Shown here: positions 8,432 through 17,506 of the stretch, one piece after another
How positions within the stretch are numbered: the first letter of the stretch is position 1
Layout: the number at the start of each line of letters is the position of its first letter
Assembly (NCBI GenBank): GCA_020403045.1
Contig: JADBYK010000006.1
Span: 19,713 to 83,712 of the forward strand
Direction of reading: 5' to 3'
Length of the DNA stretch: 64,000 nucleotides
Source: Cytophagales bacterium
Lineage (GTDB): Bacteria; Bacteroidota; Bacteroidia; Cytophagales; Cyclobacteriaceae
Notes under the pieces: model-generated
Told to the model about the DNA's origin: nothing
Databases searched by the model: none
What the model saw: the letters and a program-made list of their open reading frames with translations, nothing else
Program-made: the position numbers and the translations under genes

Positions 8432-8821
8432 CTATTTTGGCTTGGTGGCTATTGAAACCTTTGCCTCTAACGAAGTAGCAATACTGGCCACAAAAACTAA
8501 TTCTTTGGTTGGCACACTTTCATCGATGTGTAAGATGACGACTCCTTTGGTTCCGGATAGTTCTTTCTTCAACTCTGTCTCAATCGAATTCCGGGTAACT
8601 TTTTTTTCATTAATGAAGTACTGCAAATCTTTTGTAACGGTGACTGACACCTTCTGTACTTCAATAGTACTTGCTTTGCTGGTGGGTAAATTCACCGGCA
8701 GGCCAGAAGGTGTAACAAAAGAAGAAGTCAGCATAAAAAATATCAGCAACAAAAAAATAAGATCTGTCATCGAAGCCATGTTAAAGGCCGAATCAACTTT
8801 ATTGCGTTTTTGCAAATTCAT
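8432..8821 (-). CDS. exbD: ExbD/TolR family proton-channel subunit
   Basis: A 129-aa protein with a short cytoplasmic N-terminus, one membrane helix (residues about 14-34, SMTDLIFLLLIFFMLTSSFV) and a periplasmic domain. The conserved Asp used in proton translocation in this family is in MTDLIFLLLIFF. It works with ExbB to couple the proton motive force to TonB-like proteins. The gene sits between exbB (2 bp upstream) and the TonB-like gene, in the canonical order. The family also includes TolR, but the neighbouring TonB-like protein favours ExbD. Confidence 0.9.
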   Translation of the reverse strand: MNLQKRNKVDSAFNMASMTDLIFLLLIFFMLTSSFVTPSGLPVNLPTSKASTIEVQKVSVTVTKDLQYFINEKKVTRNSIETELKKELSGTKGVVILHIDESVPTKELVFVASIATSLEAKVSIATKPK

Positions 8822-8823
8822 GA

Positions 8824-9492
8824 CTACCTCGGTTCTTGTAACAGGTCAATAAATTCAATCGCTGAATACTCCATCTTATTCACCACTTTCGAAACACGGG
8901 TGACTAAAAAATTATAACCGAGATAGGCAACTATTCCTACAATCAAACCGGCTACGGTAGTAATCATAGCCGTATAGATACCGTCTGCCAGTAACTTAGG
9001 GCTTACAGATCCTTCCTCTTGTGCAATAGAAATGAAAGCTTGCACCATACCAATAACGGTACCCAGGAAACCCATCATTGGCGCAGCACCTGATACAGTT
9101 GCCAAGACCGATAGATTTTTCTCCAGTTTAAAGAGTTCAATTTTCCCTACATTCTCAATTGATGCTTCTATATTTTTCAACGGGCTTCCGATTCGAGAAA
9201 CACCCTTCTCTATCATTCTCGCCACGGGTGTATCATGCTGATTGCACAACATCTTCGCTGCTGTAATATCCCCTTTTAAGACGAGCTCTTTGATCTTGCC
9301 GATGAATGCATCCGGACTCTCGTTTGCTTTGTTAATCGTAATCACCCTCTCAACAAAAATGTAGATTGCTACAAAGGAAGAAAGTACGATGGGGATCATC
9401 AGCCATCCACCTGCCAGAGCAAGTTCCATGATGGAAATGGTCTGATCTTGAGTAGCCGGTTGTGTTACTATTTGTGCAAGTGTCATTAACAA
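8824..9492 (-). CDS. exbB: MotA/TolQ/ExbB family proton-channel protein
   Basis: A 222-aa inner-membrane protein. The first hydrophobic segment (residues about 28-50, GGWLMIPIVLSSFVAIYIFVE) is followed by a cytoplasmic loop (KANESPDAFIGKIKELVLKG) and two further helices (LSVLATVSGAAPMMGFLGTV; GIYTAMITTVAGLIVGIVAY). LGTVIGMV and TTVAGLIVGI are the usual ExbB/TolQ signatures. It forms the pentameric channel around ExbD. It is the first gene of the exbB-exbD-tonB-like run. The start could also be the ATG two codons in. About 50 bp separate it from the SPOR gene upstream, which reads the same way. Confidence 0.92.
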   Translation of the reverse strand: MLMTLAQIVTQPATQDQTISIMELALAGGWLMIPIVLSSFVAIYIFVERVITINKANESPDAFIGKIKELVLKGDITAAKMLCNQHDTPVARMIEKGVSRIGSPLKNIEASIENVGKIELFKLEKNLSVLATVSGAAPMMGFLGTVIGMVQAFISIAQEEGSVSPKLLADGIYTAMITTVAGLIVGIVAYLGYNFLVTRVSKVVNKMEYSAIEFIDLLQEPR

Positions 9493-9541
9493 TGTCTAAA
9501 GAATAAGCTTAAAAAATAACGTTCAAAACAGGCTGGTATTG

Positions 9542-10261
9542 TTAATACCTTATCACCCAAACCGCATCACCATATTCAGCCTTTGCTGCATCGGCCTGCG
9601 TTTGTGCTGCCTGAAAATTGTCAAAGTCAGCAATTGTCAATCGATTGAAATTCCACTTTCCAAAGGGTGGAATAATCTTTGAACTGACCCCCTTAACACT
9701 CAATTTTTTGGCATAGTCCATCGTCAAGTCAGCATCTACTGCGCTTGCTATCACCACGTAGTATCTCTTGGTTGGATTTTCCAACACCTCGATAGTACCG
9801 TCTACAGGTTTCGCGTTTGCAGCTGCTTCTGCAGCCAGTCGTTGCCTTTCCTCCTCCTCACGTTGTTTAGCGAGTCGAGCTTCTTCTTCCTTCGCCTTCA
9901 GGGCTTTCTCTTTTGCCAATTGCTCTTGTTTTGCTTTTTCGTTGCTTGGCACTATCACATATTTCCAAACTAAGAACCCTGCCGCTAAAACAACAACCAC
10001 AATGATCAACGCGATAAAAATGGGAGCCTTTGACTTTGGTTCCTCTACGGGTTCAAATTTGATTTCCTCTCGAATGGGCTCTTCCTCAGAAGGTGCGTAA
10101 TCTGAAAACTCCTCCATCAAAGGTGACACCTCAGGTTGGGGCTGCTCTTCTGTATTTTCTTCTGGTGTGTCCAAGGGTTTATAGTCCAAGTCCGGTAATC
10201 CGAAATCATCTTCGTTTTGGGTTGGATCTTTTTTCTCCTCGTCTTCCTTATTAAATGACAT
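9542..10261 (-). CDS. SPOR-domain membrane protein
   Basis: A 239-aa bitopic protein: an acidic, Pro/Glu-rich N-terminus (about 1-75), one membrane helix (about 79-103, APIFIALIIVVVVLAAGFLV), a charged coiled-coil stretch (EKAKQEQLAKEKALKAKEEE) and a C-terminal SPOR domain from about residue 165 (RYYVVIASAVDADLTMDYAK to VWVIRY). SPOR domains bind denuded peptidoglycan, usually at division sites. The N-terminus before the helix has no signal-peptide character, so it should be cytoplasmic, with the SPOR domain in the periplasm. It lies between the ExbB cluster and an outer-membrane barrel, all on the minus strand, so it may tether this envelope assembly to the wall. Confidence 0.85.
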   Translation of the reverse strand: MSFNKEDEEKKDPTQNEDDFGLPDLDYKPLDTPEENTEEQPQPEVSPLMEEFSDYAPSEEEPIREEIKFEPVEEPKSKAPIFIALIIVVVVLAAGFLVWKYVIVPSNEKAKQEQLAKEKALKAKEEEARLAKQREEEERQRLAAEAAANAKPVDGTIEVLENPTKRYYVVIASAVDADLTMDYAKKLSVKGVSSKIIPPFGKWNFNRLTIADFDNFQAAQTQADAAKAEYGDAVWVIRY

Positions 10262-10322
10262 AGGCTTGAAGTTTAACTTTATATAGGTTCACAAATAACG
10301 CAATTTCTCTCAAATAAGCCAC

Positions 10323-12017
10323 CTAGAAGCTCCAAGTTAAACCTGCCAGCGCCTGAAACCCTCTAACCGGATAGTACAAGTACACTTGGTATTGGTTATC
10401 CAGGATGTTATTCGCCTTTATAAAAAAGGAAAATTGATCCGATACTAAGTAGCTTACTTTCAAATTTAAATCGGTGGCTTCGGATATTGTAATCGCCTTA
10501 TAAGTCTCTATGATCGGATCATCAATGGACAAAGCTTTCATGCCGCCCTGCAAAATGAAATCCGCATCCAGCAAGATTTTATTGTAAAGATTATACGATG
10601 CCTGAAATCCAATTCGGTAGGTTGGCCGATGCCATGCCTCTTTTATCTTGTCCGTTGAGTAGCCAAAGTAGTCTCCCCGAACGGAAGCTCTGACTTTTTC
10701 TGCTGCTGAATAGCCTAATTCTGCAAATAAGTTAACGCGCTGGGTATTCCCCTGATCAACTACTACCGCAAACTGTTGGGCTTTTGTGATATCGTTTTGA
10801 TAGAAATAGAGATTTTTCAAATTAGCTGCGCCAAATCCGGTATGAAAGGCAACTTTACCCCCCAACTCACCTTTGAGCCCTCCCAAAAATTCCACTGTAC
10901 GGTTGGTGTGATTGAGAAGTACATTCTGCCGAATCCAGCTATTCTCACGAGACAGTGAGTGGAGTGAAACTTTGTCCATGTCTCCTGTAAGGCCTGCATA
11001 AATTTGAATTGACCGACTCAGCTCATAATTAGCCAATAGATTGGGATAGAGGTTGACCGACTTCACATTTCCCAACGTATCATTTTGAAAAGCAGTATTC
11101 ACTCCAACCGTTAATGTCAGATTCTCTATTGGCGAAAACTGATAAGAGGGTCTGATCTTTAGCAAATGTCTTGATCTTGTACCCTGTGGTTCGAATGTTC
11201 TGGCCATTAAGAAGTAATCCGCATTTAAATTTATTCGATTTGACTTCTTGAGTTTATAGGCACTGGTAAGGTTCAAATTAATTTCGTTTTCGCTGGAGGA
11301 TAAACGGTCTGTGAGGTAAGACAATCCTCCCACCAACTTATACTCGAAATCGGATGAGGTCAAGTTGCTAACACTGGCACCAACACTATAAACAGTATAC
11401 GATTGAGCAGACGCATCTCCTTTGAAAACACCAGGCAGTGTACCATAGAATTTATTGTTCCAGTTCTCAAATGAAACAAATGCCCCGGAGCTAAACGACT
11501 TGCCAAAAGTATTACCAAACACCTTCACTGCGGTTGAACCGCTCGAAGAACTCTCACCATCTACAGGGCCGCTTCCAAAACTATGATGCGATACTTTAAG
11601 TCCATAATATTTATTCCTATCGCGTTTTGAGGAGAGAGATCCCTCAATAAGTGGTGAAGCATAGTTACCATAGCCAACTCGCACATAATTACCATACAAT
11701 TTTCTGATGGGCTCCGTCTTTAACTTGAGTGGGCGTATGGATGGACTATAGTCGGGTGTTGTAAAATCAACTTTCTTAAACGAATAAGTGATTTCTGGTT
11801 TTATTGGTTCGGAAGGCCTTGGTGGCACTTTTTCAAAGTTACGATCAACTCTGGGTAGCACGATCTGCTTGTCTTTTACAATTTGAATTTCCACTTTTTC
11901 GATTTCGCCTTGATCTTGTGCTTGAGCATTCCCGATCAACACGAAGAAAGACAACACAGCTAACGTAACCCTGACAGGGTAAACGCCTCGACAAAAAACG
12001 TGCGCTATTTTTTCCAT
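10323..12017 (-). CDS. Outer-membrane beta-barrel protein (TonB-receptor-like barrel without plug)
   Basis: A 564-aa exported protein. The N-terminal ~34 residues carry a signal peptide ending NAQA before QDQGEIEK. A Pro-rich periplasmic stretch (PRPSEPIKPEITYSFKKVDF) follows. From about residue 105 on there are alternating amphipathic strands (KLYGNYVRVGYGNYASPLIE; NLFAELGYSAAEKVRASVRG) ending in LAGLTWSF, with the terminal Phe typical of outer-membrane barrels. I see no TonB-box or plug domain, so it is not a full TonB-dependent receptor. It lies 4 bp after the TPR gene and is likely co-transcribed with it. The pairing with ExbB/D, a TonB-like protein and SPOR suggests one trans-envelope unit of unknown task. 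Confidence 0.8.
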   Translation of the reverse strand: MEKIAHVFCRGVYPVRVTLAVLSFFVLIGNAQAQDQGEIEKVEIQIVKDKQIVLPRVDRNFEKVPPRPSEPIKPEITYSFKKVDFTTPDYSPSIRPLKLKTEPIRKLYGNYVRVGYGNYASPLIEGSLSSKRDRNKYYGLKVSHHSFGSGPVDGESSSSGSTAVKVFGNTFGKSFSSGAFVSFENWNNKFYGTLPGVFKGDASAQSYTVYSVGASVSNLTSSDFEYKLVGGLSYLTDRLSSSENEINLNLTSAYKLKKSNRINLNADYFLMARTFEPQGTRSRHLLKIRPSYQFSPIENLTLTVGVNTAFQNDTLGNVKSVNLYPNLLANYELSRSIQIYAGLTGDMDKVSLHSLSRENSWIRQNVLLNHTNRTVEFLGGLKGELGGKVAFHTGFGAANLKNLYFYQNDITKAQQFAVVVDQGNTQRVNLFAELGYSAAEKVRASVRGDYFGYSTDKIKEAWHRPTYRIGFQASYNLYNKILLDADFILQGGMKALSIDDPIIETYKAITISEATDLNLKVSYLVSDQFSFFIKANNILDNQYQVYLYYPVRGFQALAGLTWSF

Positions 12018-12021
12018 CTAC

Positions 12022-15000
12022 CTACCGTTCATTTTCTAACGTATCATACTTTATTTTCTGCAATCGTTGAATTTCAATTTGACCTAACGCATTCAACTTT
12101 TCAGCAGCAGTGCGCCTTATCGTTTCAATGGGAAAATTGTCTACAAGTGATTTTAATACAGCTTTCGCATTAAAAGGGTCGCCAACGGCTAAAAAGTTAT
12201 CGGAGAGCAGGAGGTATGATTTACCGACCCATTCCGGGTAGTTTGCAAAATCAATGTTAAGACTTACCAGCGTTTCGTAGCATTGCTTGTGCTCTTTGGT
12301 GAGGTAGAATAGCTCGCCAAGTAGATATTTGGCTTCTGCGCCATACTCGTCTTGAGCTGCATTTATCGTGGCGATAAATTCATCCTTTGCAGTCTCAAAA
12401 TCGCCTTGTGCTTTGGCGATTTTACCCAAGTATAAAGATGCCTTGTTGATTGCTCCTGCATTAACACCCCCACTCTGCAAGATTGTTTCTGCATATGATT
12501 TTGCTGAGTCATATTTCTGCAAGAAGAAGTATGATTCCATCAGTCCATTCCAGGCAGTACTTTGTTCCTTCTTATTTGACGCGATTTTAGAAAGTCGTTG
12601 ATAGGCCGGAACGGCTTTGTCAAATGTGCCCTGCTTGAACTCTAGCTCTGCAATGCGCCCCACTACCCTATTGGCGAAAGCAAAGGTTTGATCCTGATTG
12701 ATCAAGTAATAGATGCGAAGTGCGTCTGTAAAATTTTTTGATCGGTAGGTAGCCTCTGCAAGGTAATAATTGGCTTCGGTCACTCGCGGGCTCGTAGGGT
12801 ATTGGTTGGTGTAGGCCGTGAGGCGTTGAATGGCTCTGTTATAGTCCTGATTGAAGTAGAGATTTTTAGCTGTTTCATATTCAACCGATTCAATGCCCTT
12901 CAACTCTGGATTGGATTTTTTATAGTCTGCCAGATACTTGTCAAACTCTTGCGATCGACCAGCCAGGTTCAATGATTCCTGAAGTGGTAGCAATATGTCT
13001 GAACTGGCAGGATGAGTAGGATAATTTGCCAACACTGTAATATAGTCATCCGATGTTTTACCAAAGTCCTTCAAGTTATAGTAACAGGCTGCTCTACGCG
13101 CAAAAGCATAGGGTGCGAATCTGGACGAGGAAAATGATGCAATAACTTTCGAATAGTTAACTACTGCGACAGCATAATTGCCCTGCTCAAAATCCAGTTG
13201 AGCGCGTTGAAACAATCCTTCGTCCATGAATCTTGACTTAGGATAGTTCTTCACAAAAAAATCAAACTCTGAAAAGGCTTCACTATACTTTCTTAAAACG
13301 CCCGAGATAACAGCTGCTTGAAGATGAGCGTAATCTGCGTCAACAGAGTTGGCCGAAATAGCCTTTTTGTACGTTGCCAACGCATCGATATACTCTTTTG
13401 AGACATAATAACAATCCGCCAACCGCAACAGACCATCGGCATAGTTTGACTGACTCTTGGGTGCTTTGTTTACAAATTCAAAAAAATTAAAAAGAGCGCG
13501 ATCGTACTGCTGCAGATTGAAGTAGGAATAGCCAAGACCGTACCTTGCTTTCGACAGAATATTCAGGTTAGAAAATCCTGTTAACCCTACCACGCTTAAG
13601 TAATAAGTTGCAGCTTGTTCGTACTGCTTTTGTAATGACAACGATTCGCCATTCCAGAAATTGGCTTCGGCCACATAGTCCAGATTAATAGGATACTGAA
13701 CTGATTTCTCCAAATATTGACTCGCTTGGAGGTAGTCTTCTCGATTAAACAGGTCGAGGCCCTTTAGCAAGGTTGCTTTCTGATACGCTCGATCTACGGC
13801 TGCACTTCGTGAAGGCAACGATTCAATATAGGCAATTGCCTTATTATAGTTGCTGGCGTTTACATAGGCTTGCGAAAGCAATTCTATGATTTCGTTTGAG
13901 TAGGCGCTTTGCGGAAATACATTCAGCAAATTTTCGAACTCACTAATCGCTTGATCTGCCCGACCTGATTCGTAGGCAATTTTTGCAAATTGAAAAGTAG
14001 ATTCTTCAACTAGCTTTTTGTCGGATTTAAACTTTCGGGCGATGTCAAATGATGTAAGAGCCATCGGCTTCTGTTGTTTCTTTAAGTAGAGAGACCCCAG
14101 GTAGTAGGCAGAATAACATCCTATTGAATCGGTATCGCTAAATGAAGATTTTAAATACCGCAGGGCGATGTCATCTTCATTGATGATAAAAGCTGCGTAG
14201 CCAGCTCGTAGCAAAATGCCTTTTTCGGCAGTATGTTCTTTGCCATTCAAATAGGTTGTGTACGCGGCTAAAGCCTCTTTGTTATTTCCTTTCTTAAAAT
14301 GGGCTTCAGCAACCAATAGCGAAATATCATCTGCATTGCTCATCCCTTCTCTATTGCTCAATTGCGCACTATAGCCCAGTAACTCATCGTACTTTTTCTG
14401 CTTGTAATAAATGTTGGCCAATACGTGGGGAACTATCTTGCCGTATGCCTCATTTTGCTCAGCACGTTGCAAATCTAAACGCGCGTTCTCGAAGTCACCG
14501 TTGCCATATTCGATAAAACCGGAATAGTAGCTGGCAGCCGGGCCATACTGCCCTCCTTGCGATTTAATAAAGTTGAATTGATCAAGGGACTCAACCAGGG
14601 ACCGTTGGGTGAACAAACTGTAGCCGAATCGGAATCTACCGCGGTTTTGTTGTTCAACGCTGAGTGTGGAAAAGTTAACCTTGCTGAAATAGTTGGAAGA
14701 TTTCTTGTAGTTTTTTTCGATGTAAAAAAAGTTAGCCAGCTCAAAATTTGCCACGATTGCTTTCGGATGGTTTGGATAGGCATTTACGAAATCCGAAAAT
14801 CTCTTTTCTGCATCTGAATGATATAAATTAAGAGCACAGTAGGCGACATAATATTCTACATCTATAAAACGTAAATCACCTGGCTTAAGCAGCATGTGTA
14901 ATTCAGAGAAACTATCGCGAGCCGGACCAAACTGCCCCCTATCCATTTGGTCAATTCCAATTTGATAGGTTCTTTCTATCTTCTGCTGTGAAAAAAGGTC

Positions 15001-15060
15001 TTGTGCACCCGCAGAATGAAATAGGATTAGACTGAGTGCAAGGGCGAAAACAACTTTCAT
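12022..15060 (-). CDS. Large periplasmic TPR-repeat protein
   Basis: A 1012-aa protein from the ATG at 15060. The frame is open to 15147, but the later start gives a clean signal peptide (MKVVFALALSLILFHSAGA before QDLFSQQ). Almost the whole length is tetratricopeptide or Sel1-like repeats, with recurring A..Y..Y...G and P.S..A..A...A patterns (ADGLLRLADCYYVSKEYIDA; ARYGLGYSYFNLQQYDRALF). TPR arrays serve as protein-binding scaffolds; some resemble the outer-membrane assembly TPRs of the BamD type (FVNAYPNHPKAIVANFELAN). It stands first in a minus-strand run with the outer-membrane barrel 4 bp downstream, so it probably acts in the periplasm with that barrel. The exact function is unknown. 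Confidence 0.85.
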   Translation of the reverse strand: MKVVFALALSLILFHSAGAQDLFSQQKIERTYQIGIDQMDRGQFGPARDSFSELHMLLKPGDLRFIDVEYYVAYCALNLYHSDAEKRFSDFVNAYPNHPKAIVANFELANFFYIEKNYKKSSNYFSKVNFSTLSVEQQNRGRFRFGYSLFTQRSLVESLDQFNFIKSQGGQYGPAASYYSGFIEYGNGDFENARLDLQRAEQNEAYGKIVPHVLANIYYKQKKYDELLGYSAQLSNREGMSNADDISLLVAEAHFKKGNNKEALAAYTTYLNGKEHTAEKGILLRAGYAAFIINEDDIALRYLKSSFSDTDSIGCYSAYYLGSLYLKKQQKPMALTSFDIARKFKSDKKLVEESTFQFAKIAYESGRADQAISEFENLLNVFPQSAYSNEIIELLSQAYVNASNYNKAIAYIESLPSRSAAVDRAYQKATLLKGLDLFNREDYLQASQYLEKSVQYPINLDYVAEANFWNGESLSLQKQYEQAATYYLSVVGLTGFSNLNILSKARYGLGYSYFNLQQYDRALFNFFEFVNKAPKSQSNYADGLLRLADCYYVSKEYIDALATYKKAISANSVDADYAHLQAAVISGVLRKYSEAFSEFDFFVKNYPKSRFMDEGLFQRAQLDFEQGNYAVAVVNYSKVIASFSSSRFAPYAFARRAACYYNLKDFGKTSDDYITVLANYPTHPASSDILLPLQESLNLAGRSQEFDKYLADYKKSNPELKGIESVEYETAKNLYFNQDYNRAIQRLTAYTNQYPTSPRVTEANYYLAEATYRSKNFTDALRIYYLINQDQTFAFANRVVGRIAELEFKQGTFDKAVPAYQRLSKIASNKKEQSTAWNGLMESYFFLQKYDSAKSYAETILQSGGVNAGAINKASLYLGKIAKAQGDFETAKDEFIATINAAQDEYGAEAKYLLGELFYLTKEHKQCYETLVSLNIDFANYPEWVGKSYLLLSDNFLAVGDPFNAKAVLKSLVDNFPIETIRRTAAEKLNALGQIEIQRLQKIKYDTLENER

Positions 15061-15265
15061 AAAAAGCTTTTCCACAAAACAGTAAAATGCAGTGCTTAGT
15101 ATGGTACTCCGTTTAAAAAATATCATTGCGTGCAAAAAATAAGTCAACTACACGAATTCAAAGCTACCAAATAACTCACTAATTAGTGGAACAATCGAGA
15201 GTAGATATTCAATAAAAGAAAAAATAGGTGATCGAACTACTAGTTGATTTGAGTGAAGATAACTA

Positions 15266-16288
15266 TCAGAATATCAGCTTGAAAACAAGTTCTTTTAGAA
15301 TCTGGCTTTCATCTTCACTCCCCACATTTACACCTTTCAATTTTAGATCGGCTTGTTTTAACAGCGAGATATTTCTAATAATTTGATCTGGACGAAAATT
15401 TCTCAACGCACTCAGATAATCTTTGACTGCATAAGGACTAATCTTCAACGCTGTCATAAGGCCTTTCTCACTACGATCAGTCGTTGAAACAGCAATTAGC
15501 AATTTGCTAAAAAAGGAAAACAAAAAAGCAACGAGCGGGATACCCGGGTTCTTCTTAACATTCCCCTCAAAGTAGTTTAGTATTTTGGTCAGTTGCAACG
15601 TTTCTTTGGCAATCAACGCTTTCTGCAATTCAAAGATATTGTACTCTCGACTAATACCCACTTGTGCCATCACTTTTGACGAAGTGATGATCTCATTTCT
15701 GGTGACACCAATAAGAACCTTGTCTATTTCGTTGGCTAATCTGTTTAAATCGTTTCCCACGTACTCCGTCAGTACCCGAATTGCTCCGTCTTCCATCTGA
15801 AAGCCCTTGTCGCTAATATAAGTTGCAACAAACTCAGTCAGATGACTTTCATATGGTTTTTTAAACGTGGCGGAAGTAGTCAATTGCTCTGCCTTTTTAC
15901 CTAATTCTTTTCTCTTGTCAAGTGTTTTGTACTTGTGACATAAAACTAAAATAGTGGAGGGAACGGGTCTTGAAAAGTAGTCCAGCAAAAGTTTTGCTCC
16001 TGAATCCTTCTGAAGATCTGGAATATCCTGCGCTTCCCGCACAATCACCACCTGCCTTTCTGCCATCATTGGAAAACGCCTGGCGTTTGTCAGAATCACA
16101 TTTACGGGTGCGTCCTTTCCATAGAGTACTACTTGATTGAAACTCTTTTCACTTTCAGTTAATGCGTGCGCTTCGATGTAGTTAGAAATGAAATCAATAT
16201 AATATGTCTCTTCACCCTGTAAGAGGTAGACAGGGTCAAATTTCTTTGCCTTAAGTCGGTCAACTATTTTTTTCGCGGAGGCATCCAT
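15266..16288 (-). CDS. holA: DNA polymerase III delta subunit
   Basis: A 340-aa protein matching HolA in length and layout. The N-terminal domain starts with VYLLQGEETYYIDFISNYIE, and the central region has FPMMAERQVVIVREAQDI, the usual delta-subunit strand. AAA-like and collar regions follow (VLTEYVGNDLNRLANEIDKV; IFELQKALIAKETLQLTKIL). Delta is the clamp-loader wrench that opens the beta sliding clamp during replication. There is no signal peptide. The rhomboid gene on the same strand ends 1 bp before this gene begins, so the two are co-transcribed. A 205-bp stretch (15061-15265) between it and the TPR gene start holds only AT-rich sequence with no feature I recognise. Confidence 0.93.
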   Translation of the reverse strand: MDASAKKIVDRLKAKKFDPVYLLQGEETYYIDFISNYIEAHALTESEKSFNQVVLYGKDAPVNVILTNARRFPMMAERQVVIVREAQDIPDLQKDSGAKLLLDYFSRPVPSTILVLCHKYKTLDKRKELGKKAEQLTTSATFKKPYESHLTEFVATYISDKGFQMEDGAIRVLTEYVGNDLNRLANEIDKVLIGVTRNEIITSSKVMAQVGISREYNIFELQKALIAKETLQLTKILNYFEGNVKKNPGIPLVAFLFSFFSKLLIAVSTTDRSEKGLMTALKISPYAVKDYLSALRNFRPDQIIRNISLLKQADLKLKGVNVGSEDESQILKELVFKLIF

Positions 16289-16289
16289 A

Positions 16290-16856
16290 TCATCGAACTC
16301 TTTTTTTATTTGCCAAATTAAAGGCCGTTACACTTCCAACCAATGCACCGGCCAGGTGCGACTCCCATGATATACGAGGGTCCATCGGCATGACTCCGTA
16401 AAAAATGCCACCATAGGCAATTACCACTGCAATGGAAATAAGGATCGACAAGAAATCTTGCCGCAGGAAACCAAAAACAATGAGAAAGGCGGCCAGGCCA
16501 TAAATCAAACCGCTGGCCCCGATATGGTACGAAACGCGTGGGCTAAAAATCCAGACAAGAAGATTTGTGAATAGGTAACATCGAAAAAAAACGATGGTGC
16601 CAATTCTGTCGTAGAAGAAAAAAAGTAGTGTTCCGAGGAAAAGCAAAGGAAATGTATTCGAAAGTAGATGCATGTAGCTTCCATGAATCATGGGAGCTGT
16701 GAAGATGCCAATTAAACCAGAAAAACTTCGCGGTTTGATGCCCAAAAAACCTAAGTCAATTTGGTAGAAAAATTGAATACTGAACGATAGCCACATGACA
16801 AAAACCAGCCTGAATGGGATCGCTGAACTATCAAAAACACTTCTATTTTGGGGCAT
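16290..16856 (-). CDS. Rhomboid-family intramembrane serine protease
   Basis: A 188-aa membrane protein with about six helices. The catalytic dyad is present: Ser115 in HIGASGLIYG (GxSG motif) and His167 in WESHLAGALVG. The HxxxN-type motif MHLLSNTFPL (H63, N67), which stabilises the oxyanion region, is also there. Rhomboids cut transmembrane helices of substrate proteins within the inner membrane. The protein is a compact form without an extra cytoplasmic domain. It is translationally close to holA (1-bp gap), an arrangement that says little about its substrate. Confidence 0.88.
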   Translation of the reverse strand: MPQNRSVFDSSAIPFRLVFVMWLSFSIQFFYQIDLGFLGIKPRSFSGLIGIFTAPMIHGSYMHLLSNTFPLLFLGTLLFFFYDRIGTIVFFRCYLFTNLLVWIFSPRVSYHIGASGLIYGLAAFLIVFGFLRQDFLSILISIAVVIAYGGIFYGVMPMDPRISWESHLAGALVGSVTAFNLANKKRVR

Positions 16857-16944
16857 TAAAGAGTTTCAAAATTGACCCCGAAAAATACAAATTAGATTGT
16901 TGCCATCCTCCTTATTACAACTTGAGAAGCTGATCGGACGTGTT

Positions 16945-17412
16945 TTATTTCTGCATTGGGTTTTTGATCATAGGAAGGTTCACGAATCTGGCCTCTTCCT
17001 CCCCGACCGACTTTAAGCCCAGGAGTCCACCGGAAGACTCCGCTGTTTTTCTTGCAATTTCAAGCAGGCTTTGGTAAAAATCAAAGGCTAATTCCTTATC
17101 GATCTTCGAAAAAACATCATTCAAACTAGTAAGTTCATCGACAATTATTGGTTCTCGCTGGGCTGCTTTGGGCGGAAATGACTGGATGAGAACCTTCAAT
17201 TTATCCTCAAAGTCTTCAGCCATTAGCCGATAGAATTCCACCATCTTTGATTTCCCGTTGCCTTGATTTTTTTGCGCCAACTGAATAGCCTTTTTAATCT
17301 CTTTTCGATCAATGTCGTCATCAGCGCCCGCAATAAGAATGCAAACAAGTAAGGGAGCTTTTAGCATCAGATCAACCTCGGAAGGGGAAAGCTTGTCGAG
17401 TTCTCGCGTCAT
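16945..17412 (-). CDS. TerB-like helical protein, unknown function
   Basis: A 155-aa soluble, mostly helical protein. The N-terminal half (LMLKAPLLVCILIAGADDDI followed by DRKEIKKAIQ) resembles the TerB/DjlA-type domain, whose acidic D-x-D-x-D-x-x-E loop can bind metal. The C-terminal part (SLLEIARKTAESSGGLLGLK) resembles the conserved tail of a Bacteroidota TerB-like family. There is no signal peptide. It diverges from the sigma-54 regulator that begins 94 bp away. The TerB assignment is by pattern only; a stress-related or housekeeping role is unproven. Confidence 0.6.
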   Translation of the reverse strand: MTRELDKLSPSEVDLMLKAPLLVCILIAGADDDIDRKEIKKAIQLAQKNQGNGKSKMVEFYRLMAEDFEDKLKVLIQSFPPKAAQREPIIVDELTSLNDVFSKIDKELAFDFYQSLLEIARKTAESSGGLLGLKSVGEEEARFVNLPMIKNPMQK

Positions 17413-17506
17413 AGTATTTTGGTGTGGGTCGAATTTAATATAAAATTTACAAACTTTGTCTCAATAACTAAGTGTTTTCGATTACTTTTAAACAAAGAGC
17501 ATAAGG

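Noticed and set aside
15061..15147. N-terminal extension of the TPR protein
   Set aside because: The ATG at 15060 starts a proper signal peptide; the extension places it 29 residues inside and is AT-rich non-coding in look.
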